From contig JAFRUA010000074.1 in the NCBI GenBank assembly GCA_017434855.1, forward strand, positions 1 through 58,264: a DNA stretch of 58,264 nt, written 5' to 3'. The notes beneath the pieces were generated by a model that made no database searches, was not told where the DNA came from, and saw only the letters and a list, made by a program, of their open reading frames with translations. Numbering within the stretch: position 1 is the stretch's first letter; each line of letters opens with the position of its first letter. Below, piece after piece: positions 24,961 to 31,788 of the stretch. Source of the stretch: Clostridia bacterium. Its GTDB lineage: Bacteria > Bacillota > Clostridia > Oscillospirales > Acutalibacteraceae. A program made the position numbers and the translations under genes.

Positions 24961-25857
24961 TTCCAATTCCCGGATTGCTTCGGTCGCGGCGACCGCCCCA
25001 TCGGCGGCGGCCGTCACCAACTGGCGCACAGTCTTGGCGCGGTTGTCGCCCGCAACATAGACGCCGGGGCATTTGGTATGGCAGTCCTCGCCCGCCACGG
25101 CATAGCCGCCCGCGTCCAGGTCGATCAGGCTGCGGAAGTTCTCATTCTCCGGCACCTGCCCCACCGCGACAAACAGGCCGTTCACGTCGAGCACGCGCGC
25201 TTCACCGGTGGTTTTGTCGGTCACCTCGACGCCCGTCAGGCGCATGTTGTGCAGCAGCTTTGTCACGGTCGCGTTCAGCACCAGCTCGACGTTCTCTTTC
25301 TCCTTCAGGCGGCTGACCAGCGATGCGTCCGCGCGGAAGGCGTCGCGCCGGTGGATCAGATAGACCTTTGCCGCCAGGTCCGCAAGATACAGTGCGTCCT
25401 CCACCGCCGTGTTGCCGCCGCCGACCACGGCGACGACCTTTTTGCGATAGAAGTTTCCGTCGCAGGTGGCGCAGTATGACACGCCGCGGCCGATCAGGGC
25501 GTCTTCGCCGTCGACGCCGAGCTTGCGGTTTTCCGCACCGGTGGCAAGGATGACGGCCTTGGCCTCGTACCGCTGCTTCGGCGTGACAACGGTCTTGACG
25601 TCGCCGTCGATGAGCTCGGTCACCTTTTCAAATCTGATCTCGGCGCCGAGGTCCTTTGCCTGATTGTACAGCGTTGTGGCAAAGTCAAAGCCGGAAATGC
25701 CCGGCGCCACGGGATAGTTTGCAATGTCCGGCGTGTTGATGATCTGGCCGCCGTAGGTCTTTGCCTCCAGCACCAGGGTCGTTTTTTCTGCGCGGCAGGC
25801 ATAGATGGCCGCCGTCAGCCCGGCCGGGCCCGCGCCGACGATGATGATGTCATACAT
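24952..25857 (-). CDS. trxB: Thioredoxin-disulfide reductase
   Basis: TrxB is an FAD-dependent NADPH enzyme that reduces thioredoxin. The 301-residue product shows the FAD motif IIIVGAGPAGLTAAIYA, the redox pair CATC in GVSYCATCDGNFY, the NADPH motif VVGGGNTAVEDALYLA and the C-terminal GVYVAGDNRAKTVRQLVTAAADGAVAA. The usual GDV/GDC-type FAD loop reads AGDNRAK here. It lies 45 bp after the carrier-protein gene on the same strand, so it may be the last gene of the vanW/dltA/dltC-like operon. Confidence 0.95.
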   Translation of the reverse strand: MYDIIIVGAGPAGLTAAIYACRAEKTTLVLEAKTYGGQIINTPDIANYPVAPGISGFDFATTLYNQAKDLGAEIRFEKVTELIDGDVKTVVTPKQRYEAKAVILATGAENRKLGVDGEDALIGRGVSYCATCDGNFYRKKVVAVVGGGNTAVEDALYLADLAAKVYLIHRRDAFRADASLVSRLKEKENVELVLNATVTKLLHNMRLTGVEVTDKTTGEARVLDVNGLFVAVGQVPENENFRSLIDLDAGGYAVAGEDCHTKCPGVYVAGDNRAKTVRQLVTAAADGAVAATEAIRELESC

Positions 25858-25902
25858 GGGATGCGCCTCCTTTTAATAGGTTGCCCTGTGTTTGCGTTTT
25901 CA

Positions 25903-26145
25903 TCAGACGCGCATTCTGCCGGCATTTGCCTGTGCCGCAGCCACAAGCTGCTCGATCCCGGTCACGGTGCGCAATTTGTCGCGGTCAATGCGCGTGGGAT
26001 ACAGCTCCAGTCCCTCGTCCGCAAACGCGGAAAACAGCGAAATGAATGCATAGGAGTCCAGCCAGCCGCCGTCGATCAGGTCCACGTCCGGCGCCAGAAC
26101 CGCGGGGTCTTCACAAAGCTCCAGCAACAGATTTTTCACGTCCAT
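25903..26145 (-). CDS. DltC-like carrier protein
   Basis: An 80-residue acyl/peptidyl-carrier protein. The phosphopantetheine attachment motif is GGWLDSYAF, with Ser about residue 31; DltC proteins have LDSF at this place. It starts at ATG 26145 inside TGATG, overlapping the stop codon of the adenylating enzyme by one base, so it is translationally coupled to it. It would carry the aminoacyl (D-alanyl by family) thioester. No DltB (MBOAT) or DltD is visible nearby, so the acceptor is unknown. Confidence 0.75.
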   Translation of the reverse strand: MDVKNLLLELCEDPAVLAPDVDLIDGGWLDSYAFISLFSAFADEGLELYPTRIDRDKLRTVTGIEQLVAAAQANAGRMRV

Positions 26146-27557
26146 CAAAGGGTCGTCAGCACCTTTCTGTCGATTTTTCCGTTTTCGTTGACCGGCAGTT
26201 CCGGCAGCGCGCGGATACTTTTCGGAATCATATAGGCAGGCAGCCGCGTTTTCAGCGCCGCACGCACCTGCTGAATTGTCATATCATCTTGCAGCACCAC
26301 GAAGGCCTGCAGCATTTTGACCGTGCCCTGCGGCGTTTTTCGCGCAAGTACGGCAGAGCCTTGCACGCCGTCGATCGCGTTGAGCTGCGCCTCGATCTCG
26401 CCCGGCTCGATGCGGTACCCGTTGAATTTGATCTGATCGTCACGCCGCCCCAGGCAATAGAGCTTTCCGTCGCGGATCGTTCCCAGATCGCCGGTGTGAT
26501 AGCTGCGTTCGCCGTGCGCTTCGCGGTATCCGCCGGTCACGCCGCCGAGATAGCCGGAAAAGACACTGTCGCCGGCCAGCACGATCTCGCCGTCTTCGAT
26601 GCGGACCGGCGTGGCCAGATTGTCCGTTGTTCCCACGGGGAGCACCGGCTCCGTCGCCAGAAGTTCCGGCGTGATCCGGATCGCACTGACCGCGCTGGTC
26701 GCTTCGGTCGGGCCGTAAGCGTTGAGCAGGTCCAGCCGCGGAAACGCTTTGAGCAGCCGCTGCGCCAGCGAAGACTCCAGCCGCTCGCCGCAAAGGTAGA
26801 TGCAGCGAAGGGCCGGCAGATGTTCCGCATTGAACGCGGGGTGCAGCAAACAAAGCTGCGCAAATGTCGGCGTCAAAACGGCGACCTGCACCGCCTGCGC
26901 ACGCAGGGTAGAAAAGATTTCTTCACAGTCGGTCGCATGCGCGGGGTCCGGCAGCACCAGTGTGTGCCCGCCGCACAGCGCATAATAGACGTCGGCCACG
27001 CTCAGATCAAAGCTGAGGTTGGCCTGGTGCAGCACACGGCATTGCCGCAGATCGCGCAGCGGCGCCAGACGGCACATCCACCGAAGGAACGATTCCAGAT
27101 TCCCGCAGGAGATCGGCACGCCCTTCGGTTCACCGGTGCTGCCGGAGGTAAAAATGATATAAACCGTGCTGCTTTCCCCGTGCCGCACAGGGAAAGCGCC
27201 ATACTTGGAAAGCTCGGCCGCCGGGCAGCAGTCCACACCGGGCAAAGGCAAAGGCAAATCTGTCAGCGCCAGCGTTGCGCCGGAAAGTGCCGCAATGGTT
27301 TGCAGCCGTTGTTGCGGCGTGTCCGGCCGCACGGGCACATAGGTTCGCCCCGCGATCAGGCAGGCGACCAGCGACACAAAGACGTCCGCCGCGCCGTTGT
27401 CAAGCAGCAGCACGGGCGCCGTTCCCTGGCGCAGCAAATAATCTGCGCGCCGCTGTGCCCGTTCCCAAAGCGCGCCGTAAGAAATGATCTCTTCTTTGCC
27501 CGAAATCGCCGCAGCGTCGGGCTGCCGCCGGGCAAAGGCCTCGATCCGGCTCAGCAT
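26145..27557 (-). CDS. DltA-like amino-acid adenylating enzyme
   Basis: A 470-residue ANL-superfamily ligase close in length to DltA (about 500). Core motifs: IIFTSGSTGEPKGVP (A3), LSFDLSVADVYYAL with the amine-binding Asp position (A4), TPTFAQLCLLHP, NAYGPTEAT (A5), YHTGDLG (A7), GRRDDQIKFNGYRIEPGEIE (A8) and NGKIDRK with the catalytic Lys (A10). These are closer to DltA than to multidomain NRPS modules. It would activate an amino acid and load the carrier encoded next. The start overlaps the stop of vanW by several bases. The substrate cannot be fixed from the sequence. Confidence 0.8.
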   Translation of the reverse strand: MLSRIEAFARRQPDAAAISGKEEIISYGALWERAQRRADYLLRQGTAPVLLLDNGAADVFVSLVACLIAGRTYVPVRPDTPQQRLQTIAALSGATLALTDLPLPLPGVDCCPAAELSKYGAFPVRHGESSTVYIIFTSGSTGEPKGVPISCGNLESFLRWMCRLAPLRDLRQCRVLHQANLSFDLSVADVYYALCGGHTLVLPDPAHATDCEEIFSTLRAQAVQVAVLTPTFAQLCLLHPAFNAEHLPALRCIYLCGERLESSLAQRLLKAFPRLDLLNAYGPTEATSAVSAIRITPELLATEPVLPVGTTDNLATPVRIEDGEIVLAGDSVFSGYLGGVTGGYREAHGERSYHTGDLGTIRDGKLYCLGRRDDQIKFNGYRIEPGEIEAQLNAIDGVQGSAVLARKTPQGTVKMLQAFVVLQDDMTIQQVRAALKTRLPAYMIPKSIRALPELPVNENGKIDRKVLTTL

Positions 27558-28384
27558 TCGTCGTTCCGGATCTGCTCCGGCGGGATCAGGGCGTGGTCAT
27601 ACATCACCTTGGAATGATTGTCGAGCACCAGCTTTTTTTCAACCGTTTCACCGCTGTCACGGTCGATCGTGAGCTGATACACCTGTGAAATGCGGTAATA
27701 GTCGTCGCCCTCTTTCCGGAAGTGGTGGTTCTCTTCCACGATCTTATAGCGATATGGAAACGGCGTTTCACTGCGCAGCTCGCCGCACAGCTCGCCGCCC
27801 TCGATCCACGTCAACAACTGTACGCACTGGTCGGTGGTGTTTTTGAAACGGTAGTCCACATTGTTGTAAAATACCGACGTTCCTGTGCCGAAGGGCACGC
27901 GCCGCCGCTCATCGGGAAACAGCGCGTCGGAATGATGGTGCAGCTCGGTGTCGGTCAGCGGGCTGTTGAGCACCAGCCAGTGCACCATGTTTGCCATCTG
28001 GCAAAGGCCGCCGCCGATGCCCTGACCGACCGCGCCGCGCTTGATGGTCATGCCCGCCAGATACCCGGCCCTGCGGTCGGTTTTTCCGATGGTACGCCAA
28101 AAAGAAAACGTTTCTCCCGGCCGGATGATCAGTCCGTTGACCTTTTCACAGGCCAGGCGGATGTTGGTGACCTTGTTTTCCTGCAGCGTCAGGTCCACAC
28201 CGTGCAGCCGGCGCACCAGAACGGATGTATGGCTTTTCACAATGTTCGGCAGGGGGTCCGCCCGCTTCTCTTTTGCAAACTGTTCTTTTGACATGGCGTC
28301 ACGCAGATTGCGGCGCACGATTTCTTTTTGCAGCGAAAGCCAATAACAGACCGGTCCCCATTCGCAAAACAGTTTTCTGGCCAT
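27551..28384 (-). CDS. VanW family protein
   Basis: A 277-residue VanW-type protein. The conserved core is GETFSFWRTIGKTDRRAGYLAGMTIKRGAVGQGIGGGLCQMANMVHW, with HHHSDALFPDERRRVPFGTGTSVFYNN after it. VanW is an accessory gene of vanB-type clusters with no proven biochemical role, and chromosomal copies are common in Clostridia. There is no clear signal peptide in this version. ATG 28384 follows AAGGAG; an upstream extension lacks a better site. It is the first gene of a coupled operon with the DltA-like and DltC-like genes, which suggests a cell-envelope task. Confidence 0.88.
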   Translation of the reverse strand: MARKLFCEWGPVCYWLSLQKEIVRRNLRDAMSKEQFAKEKRADPLPNIVKSHTSVLVRRLHGVDLTLQENKVTNIRLACEKVNGLIIRPGETFSFWRTIGKTDRRAGYLAGMTIKRGAVGQGIGGGLCQMANMVHWLVLNSPLTDTELHHHSDALFPDERRRVPFGTGTSVFYNNVDYRFKNTTDQCVQLLTWIEGGELCGELRSETPFPYRYKIVEENHHFRKEGDDYYRISQVYQLTIDRDSGETVEKKLVLDNHSKVMYDHALIPPEQIRNDEC

Positions 28385-28447
28385 ATGATCACATCTCTCC
28401 TTCCGGTGCATACCCGGGAACTTATTTTTCACCCGGCAATTTGATTT

Positions 28448-28476
28448 ATTGTATCACAATCCGACATGTTTTTCAA
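28448..28476 (-). promoter_or_regulatory. Promoter of the vanW operon
   Basis: On the minus strand TTGAAA (28476-28471), 17 bp, TACAAT (28453-28448). It is divergent to the radical SAM promoter. Confidence 0.65.
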
Positions 28477-28579
28477 TAGGTCTGCAAGCAAAAAAACAGG
28501 ACCGAAAGCAAAAACAATGAACGGCCGTATCTGCTTCAACGCGCCCGCCCCGGAAGGTGAAATTTTTTGAAAATTGGAC

Positions 28580-28608
28580 TGGACATTTCCATCCCTTTGT
28601 GGTAAAAT
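28580..28608 (+). promoter_or_regulatory. Promoter of the radical SAM gene
   Basis: TGGACA (28580-28585), 17 bp, TAAAAT (28603-28608), followed closely by a strong AAAGGAGGTGATC ribosome site. Confidence 0.6.
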
Positions 28609-28635
28609 AAAAAAGATTGCAAAGGAGGTGATCGC

Positions 28636-30081
28636 GTGCTTTCCAAAAACGAGCTGCAGCGTCAGGCTGCATCCGCCATTCTTGGCCGGTTGCTGCGTTA
28701 TATCGACAAAAATCCGCAGCGCAACATTCTCAAGCTGCTGCGTTTCAGCGAGCTGTTTCTCGGCGGCATCTTCCCGAAAAAATATATGACGGCCATGAAG
28801 CAGGCCGTGCAGGATGAAAACAACGTCTATTACCGCTACGCGATGAACCTGCTGCGCGACACCGATCACGACTTTTTGAAAAAGTTTTTGCTGGCCGCAG
28901 GGCTGGGCGCCGGGGCCCAGGGGACCAAAAAAGTCCGCGCCAACCGCGAGATCCTGCATTGCAATGTTCCCTTCCTGATCCTGATGGACCCGACCAGCGC
29001 GTGCAACTGCCACTGCAAGGGCTGCTGGGCGGCGGAATACGGCCATGCGAACCACCTGTCGCTGGATGAGATGCGCAGTGTGATCGCGCAGGGCAAGGAC
29101 CTTGGCACCCATGTCTATATGTTCACCGGCGGCGAACCGCTGCTGCGCAAAAAAGATCTCATCAAGCTGTGTGAAGAGAACCCGGACTGCGCGTTTCTGG
29201 CATACACCAACGGCACGCTGATCGACGAAGCGTTTTGCGACGAGCTGCTGCGCGTGGGCAATATGACGCTGGCCATCAGCATCGAAGGGACCGAGAAGAC
29301 GACCGACGCCCGCCGCGGCGAGGGCATGTATGACGCGGCGGTCCGCGCGATGAAGCTGCTGCGCAAAAAGGGCGTGCTCTTCGGCATGTCGATCTGTTAC
29401 ACCCGCGCCAATGTGGACATGGTCACCAGCGATGAATTCATGGACAAGATGGTTGACCTCGGCGTCAAATTCGGCTTTTATTTCAACTATATGCCGGTCG
29501 GTTCCCACGCGCCGGTCGATCTGATCCCAACGCCCGAGCAGCGGGAATTCATGTATCGCTGGCTGCGCAAAACGCGCAGCGGAAAAACCGGCAAGCCGCT
29601 GTTCGTCATGGACTTTCAGGACGACGGCGAATACGTCGGCGGCTGCATCGCCGGCGGGCGCAACTATTTCCACATCAACGCCGCGGGCGACATGGAGCCG
29701 TGCGTCTTCATCCACTTTTCCGATTCCAATATCCGTGAAAAGACTCTGCTGGAAGCGCTCAAAAGCGACCTGTTCATGGCATACTATCACAACCAGCCGT
29801 TCAATGACAACCACCTGCGTCCCTGCCCCATGCTGGAAAACCCGCAGTGCCTGCGCAAGATCATCGCGCAGACCGGGGCAAAATCCACAAATCTGGAGGG
29901 CGCCGAAAGTGCCGAGGCCCTGTGCGCCAAATGCGACCGCTTTGCCGCAGCGTGGGCGCCGCTGGCAGACAAACTGTGGAAGACAACGCCGCACCCGGAC
30001 CCGATGACGCAGTTCTATCGCGACAGCGCATGGGGAAAGGAAGAGCTGAAACGCAGCGACGGCAGCGATCACCAAGAATAA
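28636..30081 (+). CDS. Radical SAM protein with SPASM-like C-terminus
   Basis: A 481-residue enzyme started at GTG 28636 behind a near-perfect anti-16S site. The N-terminal about 105 residues are a helical extension. The [4Fe-4S] motif is C123-x3-C127-x2-C130 in SACNCHCKGC, followed by the SAM-binding FTGGEPLLRKKDL. A C-terminal Cys-rich part (GGCIAGGRNYFHINAAGDMEPCVF, then CPM, NPQCLRK and LCAKC) resembles a SPASM or twitch domain holding auxiliary clusters. The substrate is unknown; no precursor peptide was found beside it. It belongs to a group of long radical SAM proteins common in Clostridia. Confidence 0.88.
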   Translation: MLSKNELQRQAASAILGRLLRYIDKNPQRNILKLLRFSELFLGGIFPKKYMTAMKQAVQDENNVYYRYAMNLLRDTDHDFLKKFLLAAGLGAGAQGTKKVRANREILHCNVPFLILMDPTSACNCHCKGCWAAEYGHANHLSLDEMRSVIAQGKDLGTHVYMFTGGEPLLRKKDLIKLCEENPDCAFLAYTNGTLIDEAFCDELLRVGNMTLAISIEGTEKTTDARRGEGMYDAAVRAMKLLRKKGVLFGMSICYTRANVDMVTSDEFMDKMVDLGVKFGFYFNYMPVGSHAPVDLIPTPEQREFMYRWLRKTRSGKTGKPLFVMDFQDDGEYVGGCIAGGRNYFHINAAGDMEPCVFIHFSDSNIREKTLLEALKSDLFMAYYHNQPFNDNHLRPCPMLENPQCLRKIIAQTGAKSTNLEGAESAEALCAKCDRFAAAWAPLADKLWKTTPHPDPMTQFYRDSAWGKEELKRSDGSDHQE

Positions 30082-30116
30082 AACGGACCCGCCTTCATGA
30101 TGAGGGCGGGCGTTTT
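30080..30116 (+). terminator. Terminator of the radical SAM gene
   Basis: AAAACG (30080-30085) and CCCGCC (30088-30093) pair with GGCGGG (30105-30110) and CGTTTT (30111-30116). Confidence 0.75.
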
Positions 30117-30190
30117 GTTGAGGGAATGAGGAGATAAGGGATTAAGGGATTAAGGGGATAAGACAATTGATTTGATGTGACCGACGTAGG

Positions 30191-30209
30191 CGCCAATCAT
30201 TGATTGGCG
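30191..30209. repeat. Short palindrome CGCCAATCATTGATTGGCG
   Basis: A 9-bp-arm palindrome. Related copies occur at 10545-10561 and 35088-35104, all in intergenic DNA and preceded by TAGG or AGGC. Confidence 0.6.
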
Positions 30210-30298
30210 AAAGCACGGCTCGTAGCGCCGGCCAATGGCCGGCCATTTTTGTGCGCAGTGCGCTGCCGAGGCCGCTCAGCGATCAGCAAGCATGACCA

Positions 30299-30621
30299 AC
30301 CTCATCCGTCACGCGCATGAAACGGCATTCGTTTCCCCAAAAGAGATCGGGCGCGTGACACCTTCCCCTTGAGAAGCAATGTCATCAACTTAAGGAAAGT
30401 TTCATAGCCTCCCTCACTGAGGGAGGTGGCCCGAAGGGTCGGAGGGAGTGTCGCGTAAGCGACGGTGACTTTACTCCCTCAGTCACGCGCATGGGACGCT
30501 TCGGAATTTCCGATAGGCTTCGGGGCGCGTGACAGCTCCCTCAAGGAGGGAGCCATAATAAATCCTTAAGTTGATGACATTGCCGCCGGCGGGGAAGGTG
30601 GCGCGAAGCGACGAATGAGGT
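30299..30621. repeat. Outer palindromic repeat element interrupted by a second element
   Basis: CCTCATCCGTC (30300-30310) and GACGAATGAGG (30610-30620) form near-perfect terminal inverted repeats. The flanks of the insertion (GCGCGTGACACCTTCCCC on the left, GCCGGCGGGGAAGG on the right) together reproduce the uninterrupted sequence at 10572-10653. The 30082-30840 gap contains no gene. Confidence 0.7.
30376..30583. mobile_element. MITE-like element with 21-bp perfect terminal inverted repeats
   Basis: GCAATGTCATCAACTTAAGG begins the left arm (30376-30396) and the exact complement forms the right arm (30563-30583). The 208-bp element has no coding capacity and contains internal palindromes (CTCCCTCACTGAGGGAG; TCACGCGC against GCGCGTGA). 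It sits inside the outer repeat. No clear target duplication is visible beyond GC. Confidence 0.7.
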
Positions 30622-30791
30622 GGAAAATGGCCGGCCACTGGTTGCGGATCGCCGGTGGCGATCTTTGCGCAGCAAAAGCAACGACCGACGCGGCAGCGGA
30701 GAACGGCGCTACAAAGCGCAACATCAAAAATTGCGCCTACCCCGAGAAAACGAGGCAGGCGCTTTCAACACAAAGCGATTGTTTTTGATGG

Positions 30792-30817
30792 ACCGGACGC
30801 GGTGATCTGCGTCCGGT
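30792..30817. terminator. Hairpin downstream of the small secreted protein
   Basis: ACCGGACGC (30792-30800) pairs perfectly with GCGTCCGGT (30809-30817). The T-tract is stronger on the plus strand. Confidence 0.5.
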
Positions 30818-30840
30818 TTTGGGTACCCGGAAGCGGGCGT

Positions 30841-31401
30841 TTAGAACTTCGCGCCGAAGAGGGACGCAAGGATGTTGTGAAACCAGCCGATGATCGCCTG
30901 GAAGAAGCCGTTCGAGTGGTCGCCGCCGCACCACGGGCAGACGGATGCAGCCGGTTCGGGCTCGGGTTCAGCGGGCGCTTTCAGTTCGCCGAAATAGCAA
31001 TAAACGTCCGTGCCGAGATCCCAGTTATGCCAAGTGTCGGTATCGGGTGTTGATTTGTCGATTTCCTGGCCGTTGAAGACGATCGTTGCATTATAAAAAT
31101 CATTCCAGTCGGCGTTGGCAATATCAAAGCGGACGCGGGCATAATAGCTTTTGCCGGCCTCAAACGGGGTTGTGACGGTGCCGATCGCGCCATTTTTATC
31201 TCCTTCAAAATACTCAATTTCTTGAACATATTTTGCGTACTTCACGGGAGAAATCGAGATTGTGCCGGTGTCCGCCGTTTCACCGATTTTCGGCTCTTTG
31301 ACGGTGATTGTAATGGTTTCTGCCGCCGACGCGGAGAACGAGATCGCCATGCAGCCGGCGATCATCAGGACCGCAAGAAAAACAGAAAGTGCTTTTTTCA
31401 T
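30841..31401 (-). CDS. Small secreted protein with CxxCGxxH tail
   Basis: A 186-residue Sec-secreted protein. ATG 31401 (MKKALSVFLAVLM) follows AAAAGGAGG; an in-frame extension is rejected because it would run through the promoter. After signal peptide cleavage (near SASA-AE) a single beta-rich domain of about 115 residues contains aromatic and Asn-rich strands (YYARVRFDIANADWNDFYNATIVFNG). A Pro/Glu linker leads to the tail CPWCGGDHSNGFF plus a helix ending FGAKF. It is controlled by a strong promoter with a palindromic operator in its spacer, next to a divergent XRE regulator. Function unknown. Confidence 0.75.
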   Translation of the reverse strand: MKKALSVFLAVLMIAGCMAISFSASAAETITITVKEPKIGETADTGTISISPVKYAKYVQEIEYFEGDKNGAIGTVTTPFEAGKSYYARVRFDIANADWNDFYNATIVFNGQEIDKSTPDTDTWHNWDLGTDVYCYFGELKAPAEPEPEPAASVCPWCGGDHSNGFFQAIIGWFHNILASLFGAKF

Positions 31402-31458
31402 CAGAAAATTCCTCCTTTTGGGTTTTGGTTTGTTTGCCGTTCGCTTTGTGCCGCTCAT

Positions 31459-31487
31459 ATTATAGTAAAAATTTTTACTAAAGTCAA
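31459..31487 (-). promoter_or_regulatory. Promoter of the small secreted protein
   Basis: On the minus strand TTGACT (31487-31482), 17-bp spacer, TATAAT (31464-31459). The palindrome at 31463-31480 fills the spacer. Confidence 0.8.
31463..31480. promoter_or_regulatory. Palindromic operator TAGTAAAAATTTTTACTA
   Basis: A perfect 18-bp palindrome lies between -35 and -10 of the secreted-protein promoter. A further half-site-like TAGTAAATA lies at 31488-31496. The likely binder is the XRE protein encoded 49 bp away. Confidence 0.7.
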
Positions 31488-31505
31488 TAGTAAATATCTG
31501 TACTT

Positions 31506-31513
31506 GCTATAAT
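31506..31513 (+). promoter_or_regulatory. Extended -10 promoter of the XRE regulator
   Basis: TGCTATAAT (31505-31513) is an extended -10 element. No good -35 is present. The start codon is only about 15 bp downstream, so the mRNA may be almost leaderless. Confidence 0.5.
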
Positions 31514-31528
31514 ACTTTCGGTGATACT

Positions 31529-31744
31529 ATGGAGCAAAGCTATGTCAAGATCATACGCGACCTGCGCGAGGACCATGACCTCACGCAGCAGCAGGTGGCC
31601 GATTACCTTGGGACCTCGCAAACCATGTATGCACGGTATGAGCGCGGTGCAAACGAGCTGCCGATCCACCACCTGATCGCGCTGGCAAAACTTTATCGCT
31701 GCTCGACCGACGCCCTGCTCGGGCTTAACGCGCAAAGGAAATGA
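31529..31744 (+). CDS. XRE-family HTH regulator
   Basis: A 71-residue single-domain Cro/CI-type DNA-binding protein: helix-turn-helix LTQQQVADYLGTSQTMYARYERG at about residues 19-41, and the C-terminal IALAKLYRCSTDALLGL typical of XRE repressors. It is divergent from the small secreted protein and separated by the operator palindrome, so autoregulation and repression of the secreted gene are likely. The ATG has no clear ribosome site, which fits a short-leader mRNA. Confidence 0.85.
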   Translation: MEQSYVKIIRDLREDHDLTQQQVADYLGTSQTMYARYERGANELPIHHLIALAKLYRCSTDALLGLNAQRK

Positions 31745-31779
31745 CCCGCCTTCCGGCACAGGAAAGCGGGTCTTATCTT
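31743..31779. terminator. Terminator between the XRE gene and the papain-family gene
   Basis: GACCCGC (31743-31749) pairs with GCGGGTC (31766-31772), followed by TTATCTTT. It separates convergent genes. Confidence 0.65.
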
Positions 31780-31788
31780 TATGGGTTG

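Noticed and set aside
26145-27557. Stand-alone NRPS adenylation domain
   Set aside because: Motifs and length follow DltA and the coupled small carrier has a DltC-like LDSY site; no condensation or thioesterase domain is near. The NRPS option is not fully excluded.
30620-30805. Short open frames in the repeat region 30.1-30.8 kb
   Set aside because: They run across repeat elements and palindromes, lack ribosome sites and give basic low-complexity peptides.
30841-31744. Toxin-antitoxin pair (small protein plus XRE)
   Set aside because: The small protein has a clear Sec signal peptide and the surface tail, and the genes are divergent, so a regulated secreted protein is more likely.
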